From: Anabaena azotica FACHB-119
GTDB lineage: Bacteria; Cyanobacteriota; Cyanobacteriia; Cyanobacteriales; Nostocaceae
Direction: 5' to 3'
NCBI RefSeq assembly: GCF_014697625.1
Contig: NZ_JACJSG010000047.1
Location: 1 to 64,000 of the forward strand
DNA: 64,000 bases
The notes below the pieces were generated by a model, which saw only the letters and a list, made by a program, of their open reading frames with translations, was not told the origin of the DNA and did no database searches. The translations under genes were made by a program, and so were the position numbers. Positions 1-8,459 of the stretch are shown piece after piece (position 1 is the first letter of the stretch; every line of letters starts with the position of its first letter).

Positions 1-194
1 TTCAAAGCTTTCACAAAGGAAAACTCATGTCTGAGAACCTTGCTAAGACGATACAAGTCTTTCTGCCCTACACCTCGGTTATCCATCCAAAAACGAATAG
101 CTTTGTTGCGAACAAATTGACAGGTTCTCATCGCCTCATCAATGGCTGCATATTGAGTTGTTTTCCCTTTAACTTTAAACTCTAAAACAATCAT
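1..194 (-). CDS. tnpB: TnpB (IS200/IS605-type OrfB) N-terminal part, runs off the left edge
   Basis: Reading leftwards from an ATG at 194-192 gives an open frame of about 64 codons to the window edge. It begins MIVLEFKVKGKTTQY and continues with AIDEAMRTCQFVRNKAIRFW, the N-terminal helix-turn-helix-like pattern of TnpB/OrfB proteins of IS200/IS605/IS1341-type elements. Such proteins are RNA-guided nucleases related to Cas12 ancestors and help retain the element. The catalytic RuvC part and the zinc finger would lie outside the window, so intactness cannot be judged. No tnpA is visible upstream. A short imperfect hairpin (235-261) lies just upstream and may mark the element end. Confidence 0.8.
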   Translation of the reverse strand, partial: MIVLEFKVKGKTTQYAAIDEAMRTCQFVRNKAIRFWMDNRGVGQKDLYRLSKVLRHEFSFVKAL

Positions 195-234
195 TTCACG
201 TGGAAAACTCCTACGCAATTATTATACCATAATC

Positions 235-261
235 AAAGCCGTCCTTGAAGGACGGGGCTTT
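235..261. repeat. Imperfect hairpin upstream of tnpB, possible element left end
   Basis: The arms AAAGCCGTCCTT and AAGGACGGGGCTTT are complementary apart from a GG bulge. It lies about 40 bp upstream of the tnpB start. IS200/IS605-type elements have subterminal hairpins recognised by their Y1 transposase, so this could be the left end. The element boundary itself cannot be proved from one copy. Confidence 0.45.
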
Positions 262-277
262 AGACCCTGTTTCTTGG

Positions 278-322
278 TAAAACAAACAATATCCGTTGTT
301 TTATGAGAAAAACAACGGATAT
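278..322 (-). terminator. Rho-independent terminator downstream of psbT
   Basis: Positions 289-302 and 309-322 form a perfect 14-bp stem with a 6-nt loop. Read on the minus strand it lies about 40 nt after the psbT stop and is followed by the T-rich run TTGTTTGTTTT. It would end the psbB-psbT transcript. Confidence 0.75.
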
Positions 323-360
323 CAGCTTTTATTTGAATTAAAAGTTTAGTATTGACTACC

Positions 361-465
361 TTACTTCTCTTTTCTCTCAATACGGGGTGGTTCGCGGAAT
401 GCGATCGCAAAAAAGAGAACGCCTATGGCTAGGGTCAAAATTAGAATGTAAGCAACGCTTTCCAT
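361..465 (-). CDS. psbT: Photosystem II reaction centre protein T
   Basis: This 34-residue gene starts MESVAYILILTLAIGVLFFA and continues IAFREPPRIERKEK, which is the conserved PsbT sequence: one transmembrane helix (about residues 3-23) and a short basic tail on the stromal side. PsbT sits at the photosystem II dimer interface near D1 and the CP47 side and helps assembly and repair after photodamage. It lies 91 bp downstream of psbB on the same strand, the usual cyanobacterial psbB-psbT order. A GGAG-type ribosome site (CAGGAG, 476-481) precedes the ATG. A GCGATCGC octamer lies inside the coding sequence. Confidence 0.97.
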   Translation of the reverse strand: MESVAYILILTLAIGVLFFAIAFREPPRIERKEK

Positions 466-482
466 ATTAAAAACTCCTGCTT

Positions 483-521
483 AGGTATTGGGTATTGGGT
501 ACTGGGTACTAGGTACTGGGT
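483..521. repeat. Heptamer tandem repeat between psbB and psbT
   Basis: About five 7-bp units of the type GGGTAYT occupy most of the 91-bp psbB-psbT spacer. This is a short tandemly repeated repetitive (STRR) sequence of the kind common in Nostoc/Anabaena. It is presumably transcribed in the psbB-psbT message. Confidence 0.8.
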
Positions 522-556
522 AATATTTCCCGATCCCTATTCCCCAGTCGCTAAAA

Positions 557-2086
557 TTAAGCTTCCTTCCGAACGCGGGTTGATTTGTCACCCACTTTCT
601 GGAATAGACCCCACTCTACTTGTTCTTCTAGATCCGCATCCACACCGGCGAATACGTCTCGGTAGATTGTCCGAGCGCCGTGCCAAATGTGGCCAAAGAA
701 GAATAATAGAGCAAATACAGCGTGACCGAAGGTAAACCAACCTCTAGGAGATGTACGGAATACACCGTCAGAGTTTAAGGTTTCACGGTCAAATTCAAAG
801 ATTTCGCCGCCTTGAGCTTTACGGGCGTATTTCTTCACGTCGGCGGGATCGGTAAAGGTCTTACCATTCAAATCGCCACCGTAGAAGCTAACTTTTACAC
901 CAGTTTGTTCAAAGCTATACTTAGATTCTGCCCGACGGAAGGGGATGTCAGCGCGGACAACACCATCAGCATCGGTCAAAATTACCGGGAAGGTTTCAAA
1001 GAAGTTTGGTAGACGACGTACTGTTAGTTCGCGTCCTTCAGCATCTGTGAATACGGCGTGACCTTGCCAAGATTGAGCGATACCATCACCCTTAACCATT
1101 GGCCCGGTACGGAACAAACCACCCTTAGCGGGGCTGTTACCTACGTAATCGTAGAATGCTAGTTTTTCGGGAATTTGTGACCAAGCTTCAGAAAGGCTTG
1201 CACCTTGAGCTACGCTAGATTGCACGCGACGCTCAATTTCTTGACGGAAGTAGCCTTGATCCCATTGGTAACGGGTGGGGCCGAACAACTCGATGGGGGT
1301 GGTAGCGTTACCGTACCACATGGTTCCGGCAACTACGAAGGCTGCAAAGAATACTGCGGCAATACTGCTGGAAAGTACGGTTTCAATGTTACCCATCCGC
1401 AGGGCTTTGTAGAGCCTTTCGGGTGGTCTAACGGTGAGGTGGAATAAACCAGCAATGATACCGACAATACCCGCAGCAATGTGGTGAGCTACTACACCGC
1501 CTGGGTTGAATGGGTTAAACCCGTCTGGCCCCCATTCTGGCGCTACTGGCTGGACGCTTCCAGTTACTCCATAGGGGTCAGAAATCCACATTCCCGGGCC
1601 GAATAAGCCTGTGAGGTGGAAAGCACCGAAGCCGAAGCAAAGTAAACCAGATAAGAACAGGTGAATGCCAAACATTTTTGGCAAGTCTAGTGCAGGTTCA
1701 CCGGTACGAGGATCTCTGAAGAGTTCCAAATCCCAGTAAACCCAGTGCCATACGGCAGCTAGGAATAATAAACCAGAAAGTACGATGTGAGCAGCAGCAA
1801 CGCCTTCAAATGACCAGAAACCAGGGTCTGTTGCTGGGCCACCAGTCACGCTCCAACCGCCCCAAGATTGGGTAACGCCTAATCGTGCCATGAAGGGTAG
1901 CACGAACATTCCTTGCCGCCACATCGGGTTAAGAACTGGGTCGCTAGGGTCATAAATAGCTAGTTCGTATAGTGCCATCGAACCAGCCCAGCCTGCCACC
2001 AGGGCTGTGTGCATCAAGTGTACAGAAATCAGTCGTCCTGGGTCATTCAGAACAACTGTGTGTACTCGGTACCAGGGTAGTCCCAT
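557..2086 (-). CDS. psbB: Photosystem II CP47 chlorophyll apoprotein
   Basis: The 509-residue product begins [20 protein letters not shown] and has the full CP47 length. It has six transmembrane helices containing the conserved histidines that bind antenna chlorophylls (for example [36 protein letters not shown] and [20 protein letters not shown]) and a large lumenal loop between helices 5 and 6 (about residues 260-445). CP47 is the inner antenna that passes excitation to the D1/D2 reaction centre. A strong ribosome site, GAGGAGGAG, lies about 8 nt upstream of the ATG. The gene is followed by psbT on the same strand, and a terminator lies beyond psbT. Confidence 0.99.
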   Translation of the reverse strand: MGLPWYRVHTVVLNDPGRLISVHLMHTALVAGWAGSMALYELAIYDPSDPVLNPMWRQGMFVLPFMARLGVTQSWGGWSVTGGPATDPGFWSFEGVAAAHIVLSGLLFLAAVWHWVYWDLELFRDPRTGEPALDLPKMFGIHLFLSGLLCFGFGAFHLTGLFGPGMWISDPYGVTGSVQPVAPEWGPDGFNPFNPGGVVAHHIAAGIVGIIAGLFHLTVRPPERLYKALRMGNIETVLSSSIAAVFFAAFVVAGTMWYGNATTPIELFGPTRYQWDQGYFRQEIERRVQSSVAQGASLSEAWSQIPEKLAFYDYVGNSPAKGGLFRTGPMVKGDGIAQSWQGHAVFTDAEGRELTVRRLPNFFETFPVILTDADGVVRADIPFRRAESKYSFEQTGVKVSFYGGDLNGKTFTDPADVKKYARKAQGGEIFEFDRETLNSDGVFRTSPRGWFTFGHAVFALLFFFGHIWHGARTIYRDVFAGVDADLEEQVEWGLFQKVGDKSTRVRKEA

Positions 2087-2717
2087 CGACTACGCTCCTC
2101 CTCGATGAGTTATGTTTACAAAACAATTTTCTTACTTAACAGTTATCAGTTATCAGTTACCAGTTAAGTAAGAGGGTTTAAGTCCCCCATTAGTTAGTGG
2201 TAGGCGTTGCTGGCGGGTGTAAATTCCTCACCATACGCCTGATAACTGTTTACTGTTCACTGTTCACTGTTTTAAGGTTCCAAGGTTGGAAGCCTCACCT
2301 CGGACTTCTCTGAAATTTTTTTTATTGCCAGAGTCTAATCCTTTACCACGTCTAAATTTATTAATCCAGAACAGTGGCTTATTTGGCAAGCTCAACCGCT
2401 TAGGGATTGTTTCCCTAGAGGGTGGCGATCGCCAAGTAAAAATGAGAATGTTTTAAAAAGTGTAACTATTGATGGAACTGTTTGCAAGCGGTTCAATCGA
2501 TGCGTTAGCGAAGCTTACCGTAGGTATTGCCTCGCCTGTCAGGTTCATCTTCCCATAATTCGGGGTTAGAAGTTATTCTGTGTAACTTTAAAAATCTTTA
2601 CAATTGTGGACAAGAAAAGAATGTAATTTTTTATTTCCTTTCCTTTATTAAAATTATTGTAATGAAATATACATCTAATACGTAAGTTTAGTTATGATAT
2701 GAATACCCATGCACTAT
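2087..2717. other. Long psbB upstream region with short repeats
   Basis: The 630-bp stretch holds the psbB ribosome site (2093-2104) and two heptamer-repeat tracts (TTATCAG-type at about 2138-2166, TTCACTG-type at about 2243-2270). It also has a palindromic GGCGATCGCC HIP1 site near 2424 and a GCGTTAGCGAAGC small dispersed repeat near 2501-2515. The psbB promoter must lie here, but I could not pick out convincing -35/-10 boxes. I see no coding sequence. Confidence 0.5.
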
Positions 2718-2981
2718 TTATGAATAAAATTGCTCATAGTCATCATGGCTACCAATCCAGAACCAAGTTACTGTGTCACCATCTAACACACCAAGCGCTC
2801 GATAACTTCGATTAACTCTCACAGACCAAATTGCTTCCTCAGTATTAATACATTTGAAATGCAAAGACGGATGGAATGGGTTTTCTGACCACATTCGATA
2901 AGCTTTGCGAGTATTCAATCTGACTTCATGATTTAACTGCCGATAACCTGCCCAGAATGACGGCAAGGTAGCTGATTTCAT
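2718..2981 (-). CDS. RelE/ParE-like toxin of a toxin-antitoxin pair
   Basis: The 87-residue product has the compact ParE/RelE pattern: an N-terminal helix with FWAGYRQLNHEVRLNTRKAY, then the strands SLHFKCINTEEAIWSVRVN, RSYRALGVLDGDTVTWFWIG and a C-terminal SHDDYEQFYS. The last histidine-aspartate element resembles the GxHDxY ending of the HigB/RelE-type cytotoxic translational repressor family. Family members cut ribosome-bound mRNA or act on gyrase; which applies here is not decided by the sequence. It follows its antitoxin with a 4-bp overlap, the usual antitoxin-first order. Confidence 0.8.
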   Translation of the reverse strand: MKSATLPSFWAGYRQLNHEVRLNTRKAYRMWSENPFHPSLHFKCINTEEAIWSVRVNRSYRALGVLDGDTVTWFWIGSHDDYEQFYS

Positions 2982-3208
2982 AGTTGTTCATAATCCATTG
3001 GAACGGATTTACCTTGAGCAATTTCTTGTCTAGCATTGCGGGCAGCAGCAACAAGTTTGGCTTGTGTTTTTTGAAACGATTTTTCCCACTGTGCTTCATC
3101 TTGTAAATCACTAATGTACTCTTGAAGATGTTCTGCAATTTGCTCCTGAATCTCTACAGATAGAGATTCCATCATTTTAACTACTTTGTTAATTGCTGTG
3201 GATGACAT
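2978..3208 (-). CDS. Antitoxin partner of the RelE/ParE-like toxin
   Basis: This 76-residue acidic, largely helical protein (MESLSVEIQEQIAEHLQEYI ... SVPMDYEQL) lies directly upstream of the toxin gene and overlaps it by 4 bp, so the two are co-translated. Small helical partners of this type carry a dimerisation/DNA-binding N-terminus and a C-terminal toxin-wrapping segment, and repress their own promoter. I infer the role from position, size and helix pattern. I see no classic helix-turn-helix or AbrB motif. Confidence 0.7.
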   Translation of the reverse strand: MSSTAINKVVKMMESLSVEIQEQIAEHLQEYISDLQDEAQWEKSFQKTQAKLVAAARNARQEIAQGKSVPMDYEQL

Positions 3209-3434
3209 TTATGTAGCTCCGAAAAGAAGAGTAACGTTTTTCTCATTTTAATATTAAAGTTCACTGCTCATTCTTCTTGAGAAAATTGCTGATGCTAATA
3301 GTCAGGTCATAGTCAATAAAAATCGCAGATTAAATATGTTCTCAGGCGGGACAGCTTTTCCAGCGTCGCCTGAAAATGATGTTATATTTACTTTCTGCTT
3401 ATTACCAGATTTTCTACTTAAAACTATGTTTGAG

Positions 3435-3761
3435 CTAAAGTAGGACTGATTGGATGTTTTGTAACTGACACTTAGCCTCGGCTGTCTCTAGGCGTTCAAT
3501 TACTTGTTCTGCTGTCATGAGGCGTTTTAGCACTACTTGACCAATAGCTTCGCTAACTATAGCTGATGGGGTTGGCTTGACTTCTACGGTAATAACGGCA
3601 TCTTCAATGCGATAAAGCCACATTAATTCGTTGTTTTCTACCAAAGAAATATTTAGGCGTTGAATATCAGGTTGTCTTCGCCATGCTGTGATTTGCCATA
3701 ACCCCTCAGATGCCCATACTCTACCAATAGTCCATCCTTCAGTGAGAAAGAAATATTTCAC
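3435..3761 (-). CDS. Conserved-looking hypothetical protein, 108 aa
   Basis: I do not recognise the family. The first half (FLTEGWTIGRVWASEGLWQITAWRRQP and on to MWLYRIEDAVITVEVKP) looks like an antiparallel beta-sheet rich in tryptophan and aromatic residues. The second half (AIVSEAIGQVVLKRLMTAEQVIERLETAEAKCQLQ) is helical. There is no signal peptide or membrane segment. It stands alone on the minus strand, 226 bp upstream (in plus-strand order) of the toxin-antitoxin pair's promoter side. The codon usage and sequence look like a real gene. Confidence 0.6.
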   Translation of the reverse strand: MKYFFLTEGWTIGRVWASEGLWQITAWRRQPDIQRLNISLVENNELMWLYRIEDAVITVEVKPTPSAIVSEAIGQVVLKRLMTAEQVIERLETAEAKCQLQNIQSVLL

Positions 3762-4278
3762 GGTTTGAGTTCCTTTTTGGCAAGTTTTAATTGGTCAAGC
3801 AGTAGTTAACTACAACTACTGGAAACAATAAAATAATTTACGCAATATCTGCCCTGATAAACAAGTATTTTTAACAATTTTACTCAATAAATTAAATGAT
3901 GAGTCAATAAAAATTGTTGCTTATTTACTACATATCACAGTCATCTATTAAATAATGTTGAATTATGACAATTTCACTAGTTTCAATTCTTATAATTATT
4001 GTGGGGCTACTTTATACTTAGTTACTTAATTAACATTTATAAATAAAACTTAGGACTTACGCAGGTGTGATAATCAAACTCACTGTAGGGTGCGTCAGCC
4101 CCAATAATTTCGTACAGATTCAAGGATTTTCCACATCTGACGCACCCTACCCCAAGTGCCAGTTGCGTAAGTCCTGAAATCAACAGAGCGATCGCCTAAA
4201 TTAATTTGGAGAAATAAAATATAAAAGCTAATTTATATAGTATAATTGCTGACCGCTAACTGCAAAAATTGGGACGCT
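3762..4278. other. AT-rich intergenic region containing a MITE
   Basis: The first 290 bp are AT-rich with no recognisable element. The second part contains the inverted-repeat element at 4052-4175, listed separately. The last 100 bp lead into the binding-protein gene. Confidence 0.5.
4052..4175. mobile_element. MITE-like element, copy A of the AGGACTTACGCA family
   Basis: The element is 124 bp with perfect 12-bp terminal inverted repeats AGGACTTACGCA / TGCGTAAGTCCT and internal complementary tracts TAGGGTGCGTCAG / CTGACGCACCCTA. A nearly identical copy in opposite orientation lies at 33694-33816, and a third element with the same ends is at 32161-32335. It is non-coding, so movement would depend on a transposase encoded elsewhere. 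Confidence 0.85.
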
Positions 4279-5925
4279 ATGAATTGGTTTGCTTTGTCTG
4301 GGAGACGGATAACAAAATTTGTCTCTATATTCTGTCTTTGTTTAGTTTTGGTTATCAGTTGCACTCCTCGTCAACAAACAACTACACCAACATCGGGCGC
4401 TACTAATGCAACCGCAGGGGATGGGCGCATTACAGTAGGGACGACGGGTAAGCCAAGAACTCTAGATCCGGCTGATGCTTATGAAATACCATCTCTGAGC
4501 TTGTTGTTTAACATGAGCGATCGCCTCTATACTTATGAACCAGGTAGCACAGAAATTAAGCCGCAACTGGCGACAACATTACCAAAAATCAGCCCAGATG
4601 GTTTAACCTACACCATACCTGTACGCCAAGGAGTGGTTTTTCATGATGGCACGCCTTTTAACGCCAAGGCGATGGAATTTAGTATCCGGCGTTTTATCGA
4701 AAATAAAGGTAAACCCGCTTTCTTACTCGCTGATACTGTCGCTTCCGTGAAAGCCACAGGTGATTATGAGTTAACAATACAACTAAAAAAACCTTTTGCA
4801 GCGTTTCCTTCACTGTTAGCATTCTCAGGAATTTGTGCAGTTTCTCCCACAGCTTATGAAATTGGTGCGGGTAAATTTAAACCAGATACCTTTGTCGGGA
4901 CTGGGCCTTACAAATTAGCACAGTATGGGACAGATTCTATACGCTTTGATGTTTTTGATAAATATTGGGGAGAAAAACCCAAAAATCAAGGCGTGAATGT
5001 GCAAATTCAAACTAGCCCAGTGAATTTATTCAACGCCTTTAGCACTGGTGCAGTAGATGTAGCTTATCAGTCTTTACAACCAGACCAAATTCAAAGTTTA
5101 GAACAAGGTGCTAAAAGAGGGGATTGGCAATCGATCACATCTCAAGGTAGTGTGGTGACATTCATGGCGTTGAACCGAAATCAACAGCCTTTAGATAAAC
5201 TAGAAGTTAGACAAGCGATCGCATCAATTGTTGATCGGCAAATATTAAATACCAGGGCTTTATTTGGTCAAGCCGAACCACTTTATAGCTTAATTCCCAG
5301 CACTTTTAATGTGTCCCAGCCAGTTTTTAAAGAAAAGTATGGTGATGCTAACTATGATAAAGCCAAACAATTGCTAACTGCGGCTGGTTTTTCGCCAACA
5401 AACCCCGCAAAAGTGCAAATTTGGTATCCTTCAGGTTCAGCGCCTCGGAGTTTAGCAGCCCAGACATTAAAAGCGATCGCCGATCAAAATCTTGGTGGTA
5501 TACTTCAGTTTGAAGTCAGTACAGTGGAAGGTACTACTTTCTACAAAGACATTTCTAAAGGTATATATCCCACCGCTTTAGTTGATTGGTATCCCGACTT
5601 TTTAGACCCAGATAACTATGTACAGCCATTCCTAGCTTGTCAAAAAGGGTCAGTTGCTAAAGGCTGTGAAGATGGCGGTAGCCAAACTCAAGGTTCTTTT
5701 TACTATAACGAAGCAGTCAACAAATTAATCGACCAGCAACGCCAAGAACAAAATCCTGCAACCCGCCAGAAAATATTTACAGAAATTCAAAATCAATTAT
5801 CAACCGATATTCCTTACATTCCTTTGTGGCAAAGCAAAGATTACGTATTTGCTCGCAAAGGCATCAACAACGTCCAACTTGACCCATCGCAAATTCTCGT
5901 TTATAAGTCAATAGTCAAAGGTTAA
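4279..5925 (+). CDS. Peptide-type ABC transporter substrate-binding lipoprotein
   Basis: I start the gene at the ATG at 4279 (MNWFALSGRRITKFVSIFC) because this gives a proper lipoprotein signal with the lipobox LVISC around residue 26-30; an upstream TTG is less likely. The remaining sequence is a family 5 extracellular solute-binding protein (OppA/DppA/NikA type): GRITVGTTGKPRTLDPADAY, then LSPDG-like PKISPDGLTYTIPVRQGVVF, HDGTPFNAKAMEFSIRR and the GTGPYKL motif. It would bind oligopeptides or a similar solute in the periplasm. A DppB-type permease gene follows on the same strand after a repeat-filled 435-bp gap. No second permease or ATPase is nearby, so these must be encoded elsewhere. Confidence 0.92.
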   Translation: MNWFALSGRRITKFVSIFCLCLVLVISCTPRQQTTTPTSGATNATAGDGRITVGTTGKPRTLDPADAYEIPSLSLLFNMSDRLYTYEPGSTEIKPQLATTLPKISPDGLTYTIPVRQGVVFHDGTPFNAKAMEFSIRRFIENKGKPAFLLADTVASVKATGDYELTIQLKKPFAAFPSLLAFSGICAVSPTAYEIGAGKFKPDTFVGTGPYKLAQYGTDSIRFDVFDKYWGEKPKNQGVNVQIQTSPVNLFNAFSTGAVDVAYQSLQPDQIQSLEQGAKRGDWQSITSQGSVVTFMALNRNQQPLDKLEVRQAIASIVDRQILNTRALFGQAEPLYSLIPSTFNVSQPVFKEKYGDANYDKAKQLLTAAGFSPTNPAKVQIWYPSGSAPRSLAAQTLKAIADQNLGGILQFEVSTVEGTTFYKDISKGIYPTALVDWYPDFLDPDNYVQPFLACQKGSVAKGCEDGGSQTQGSFYYNEAVNKLIDQQRQEQNPATRQKIFTEIQNQLSTDIPYIPLWQSKDYVFARKGINNVQLDPSQILVYKSIVKG

Positions 5926-5961
5926 TAGTCCATAGTCCACAGTCAATAGTCCATAGTTTGA

Positions 5962-6281
5962 TGACTTTTTACGCTATGTGGAAAAGGTAACGCCAGACCT
6001 AACCCCCCAGCCCCCTTCCCTACGTTCGCGCAGCGTGCCGTAGGCAGGGAAGGGGGAGAAATCAAAGCCTCTATCCTTGTAGGGGGGTGGTTTTATATAA
6101 TCAGAGAAAAAACACAAATGTATTTCAAAGCCTCTCCCCCCGTGGGGGAGAGGTTTGGAGAGGGGTCAAAATCTCTGCTAAAACACAAGAAATCAGGACT
6201 TATAAATTTTTGTTTTTTCGTATGAAACCACCCTGGCGTGAGAGGTTTGGAGAGGGGTTCTCCAGATACCGTGAAAAGTCA
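5962..6281. mobile_element. Composite MITE, copy A of the TGACTTTT(T/C)ACG family with nested insertions
   Basis: The ends TGACTTTTTACG and CGTGAAAAGTCA are inverted repeats. Compared with the simpler 142-bp relative at 30953-31094 (reverse orientation), this copy shares the blocks around ATGTGGAAAAGG, CCTAACCCCCCAGCCCCCTT, AAAGCCTCT and GGTTTGGAGAGGGG. It has two extra pieces: about 21 bp of a small dispersed repeat at about 6024-6044 (GTTCGCGCAGCGTGCCGTAG) and about 150 bp with its own inverted ends at 6086-6232. It fills the gap between the binding-protein and permease genes. Confidence 0.7.
6086..6232. mobile_element. Nested inverted-repeat element inside the composite MITE
   Basis: The ends GGTGGTTTTAT (6086-6096) and ATGAAACCACC (6222-6232) are near-perfect inverted repeats. 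The enclosed sequence is absent from the related element at 30953-31094, which points to a later insertion. It has no coding capacity. Confidence 0.55.
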
Positions 6282-6290
6282 GATAGTTTA

Positions 6291-6353
6291 ATGACTGTTG
6301 ACTGTTGACTGTTGACTGTTGACTGTTGACTGTTGACTAATGACTAATGACTA
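6291..6353. repeat. Heptamer tandem repeat (TGACTGT / TGACTAA)
   Basis: About six TGACTGT units followed by three TGACTAA units end a few bases before the permease start codon. This is an STRR-type tract. Confidence 0.85.
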
Positions 6354-6360
6354 AAATATT

Positions 6361-7386
6361 ATGTCTCGCTCCAAAGCCTTACAATATTACATAGTCTCGC
6401 GGTTACTCTTTGCGCCCTTGCAATTATTAACCATCATGACAATTGTATTCTTATTACTCAGAGCCACACCAGGAGATCCCGTAGATGCAATTCTGGGTGG
6501 ACGTGCATCAGAAAGTGTTAAAGAACAATATCGAGAACAACTAGGTTTAAACCGACCCATATTTATACAGTACCTAAACTATTTAGGTGATTTGCTGCGG
6601 TTTGATTTAGGTACATCTTTAAGCAGCCAGGGAAAAGCCGTCTGGAATATTATTGGACAATATTTCCCAGCGACAGTAGAGTTAGCTGTGTTTAGTATGG
6701 TGGTTGCTTTGTTGGTGGGAATTTTGGTAGGTACACTTTCCGCTTCTCGTCCCGGAACATCCTTTGACCTTGGCGGACGGTTGTTTGGAATTATCACCTA
6801 CGCCCTACCCATGTTTTGGGCAGGAATGATGTTACAGTTGATTTTCTCGGTACAATTGGGCTGGTTTCCCAACTCCAACCGTTTCCCGCCTAATCTCCAG
6901 CCTCCCTCGACAATTACGGGACTTTATACCCTCGATAGTTTACTTAGCGGCAAATTTGATTTGTTCTTAACATCATTGCATCATTTGGTGCTTCCCAGTG
7001 TGACTTTAGGAATTTTGCTGAGTGGAATTTTTGAGCGAATTGTGAGAGTTAATTTAAAGCAAACATTAAAAGCTGATTATGTAGAAGCAGCTAGAGCGAG
7101 GGGTATTTCTGAAAATAAGATTTTAGTATCTCATGCTTTAAAAAATGCGCTCATTCCGGTGATTACTGTTTTAGGATTAACCTTTGCTTCCCTGTTAGGT
7201 GGAGCGATTTTAACTGAGGTGACATTTTCTTGGCCTGGGTTAGCAAATAGGTTATATCAAGCAATCTCTGAGCGTGATTATCCCACAGTCCAAGGTGTAC
7301 TAGTATTTTTCGGGGCAATTGTAGTGTCAGCAAGTATTTTGATTGATATTCTCAATGCTTATGTTGACCCACGTATCCGTTATTAA
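6361..7386 (+). CDS. Peptide-type ABC transporter permease (DppB/OppB family)
   Basis: The 341-residue membrane protein has the DppB layout: a first helix at about residues 12-32 (TIMTIVFLLLRATPGDPVDA), the periplasmic LGLNRPIFIQYLNYL segment, then five further helices. The EAA loop with the coupling signature EAARARGISENKILVSHALKNALIPV is near residues 240-265. It would form half of the inner-membrane channel for the solute bound by the lipoprotein encoded just upstream. A heptamer repeat runs to within 8 bp of the ATG, so the start has little room for a normal ribosome site. Confidence 0.92.
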   Translation: MSRSKALQYYIVSRLLFAPLQLLTIMTIVFLLLRATPGDPVDAILGGRASESVKEQYREQLGLNRPIFIQYLNYLGDLLRFDLGTSLSSQGKAVWNIIGQYFPATVELAVFSMVVALLVGILVGTLSASRPGTSFDLGGRLFGIITYALPMFWAGMMLQLIFSVQLGWFPNSNRFPPNLQPPSTITGLYTLDSLLSGKFDLFLTSLHHLVLPSVTLGILLSGIFERIVRVNLKQTLKADYVEAARARGISENKILVSHALKNALIPVITVLGLTFASLLGGAILTEVTFSWPGLANRLYQAISERDYPTVQGVLVFFGAIVVSASILIDILNAYVDPRIRY

Positions 7387-7403
7387 CGTAGTTATTAACG
7401 TAG

Positions 7404-7420
7404 GGTGGGCAATGCCCACC
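7404..7420. repeat. Palindromic GGTGGGC-AAT-GCCCACC element
   Basis: This is a 7-bp perfect stem with a 3-nt loop, 18 bp after the permease stop. Related palindromes built on TAGGGTGGGC occur at 18048-18103 and near 60962-60982. In the transcript it would form a stable hairpin and might act in termination or mRNA stability. Confidence 0.6.
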
Positions 7421-7516
7421 ACCATGATACTTTGGACATTGCCAACTAACTATTTTTTGCCTCACGCAAAGGCGCAAAGGTGCAAAGAAGGGAATTAAGA
7501 TTTTAGGCAACAAACT

Positions 7517-8140
7517 ATGAGTCAAGCCTTAACTAAACCTGTAACATTTGATGAGTTTATCGAATGGTATCCAGCAGACTCACAAGTGCGCTATGAATTA
7601 CATGATGGGGTAATTGTTGAGATGCCAAAACCAAGAGGGAAGCATTCTAAAATTGCTGGATTTGGTATTAGTGTCATCAATGATGCTATTAAACTCTTAA
7701 ATAAGAGTGGAATTTGGTTTATTCCTAGAGAATCGATAGTGAAAACATCAGAGGGAAAATCAGGATATGAACCAGATATTATTGTTTTGGATGAAACATC
7801 TCTTGTTAATGAGCCTAGATGGGAGAGTGAATCAATCATCGAACTAGCGGATTCTGTAAAATTAATTGTGGAAGTTGTCAATACTAATTGGCGAGATGAA
7901 TACTATCGGAAATATTCTCAATATGAGGAAATGGGCATTCAAGAATACTGGATTATTGATTATGATGCTTTAGGCGGTAAGCGGTTTATTGGCGACCCAA
8001 AACAACCAACGATTTCAGTTCACAACCTTATTGATGGTGAATATGAAATTACGCAATTTAGAAATAATGAGCAGATTATTTCACCAACTTTACCAACTTT
8101 CACTCTCACTGCCCAGCAAATATTTAATGCGCGTTTGTGA
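7517..8140 (+). CDS. Uma2 family (DUF820) putative restriction-endonuclease-fold protein
   Basis: The 207-residue product fits the Uma2/DUF820 family, which is greatly expanded in cyanobacteria. It has the N-terminal TFDEFIEWYPADSQVRYELHDGVIVEM, the conserved GYEPDIIVLD (PD motif, about residues 82-91) and KLIVEVVNTNWRDEYYRKYSQYEEMGIQEYWIIDY. These supply the acidic and lysine residues of a PD-(D/E)xK nuclease core. The usual EVxS position reads EVVN here. Cellular role is unknown for the family; many copies are thought to be linked to mobile DNA. It stands alone between the permease and the DUF2281 gene. Confidence 0.88.
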   Translation: MSQALTKPVTFDEFIEWYPADSQVRYELHDGVIVEMPKPRGKHSKIAGFGISVINDAIKLLNKSGIWFIPRESIVKTSEGKSGYEPDIIVLDETSLVNEPRWESESIIELADSVKLIVEVVNTNWRDEYYRKYSQYEEMGIQEYWIIDYDALGGKRFIGDPKQPTISVHNLIDGEYEITQFRNNEQIISPTLPTFTLTAQQIFNARL

Positions 8141-8204
8141 TTATAAATATGTTCAATTAAAGTCAGAGCGTTGCAAAAAATCTATCATCTGCGTTCATCT
8201 GCGT

Positions 8205-8459
8205 TCATCTGCGTTCGATTTTTTCCAAATCTATTATAACGATATCCCTGGGGAAATTACTCCACATTTCTTGACGTGCTTGAGCAATGTCTTCTTCACT
8301 AATATCTACTTTTAAATCCGCACATAATCCTCTCACAGTCCGTAAAGGAGGCTTAAGAGTAGTTTTTTGAGACAAAAATTCGGCAAATTCTAATAGTTGC
8401 TGCTGTTTATCCACAGGTAAGTGGCGTAATCTTTCTAACACTGCTTCTTCAAGATTCAT
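8205..8459 (-). CDS. DUF2281-type (VapB-like) antitoxin candidate without a visible toxin
   Basis: The 84-residue protein starts MNLEEAVLERLRHLPVDKQQ and has LLEFAEFLSQK, the hallmark of DUF2281 proteins, which usually precede a PIN-domain toxin. It resembles the antitoxin at 19552 (PPEKLQQVLDFVEFLAQK). Here no toxin follows: only 64 bp separate it from the convergent Uma2 gene. Its last codons run into a 12-bp tandem repeat (ATCTGCGTTC units at about 8185-8216), so the C-terminus may have been shaped by that repeat. The gene immediately upstream (8460-8642) abuts its start codon and is broken by a stop codon. Confidence 0.7.
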   Translation of the reverse strand: MNLEEAVLERLRHLPVDKQQQLLEFAEFLSQKTTLKPPLRTVRGLCADLKVDISEEDIAQARQEMWSNFPRDIVIIDLEKIERR

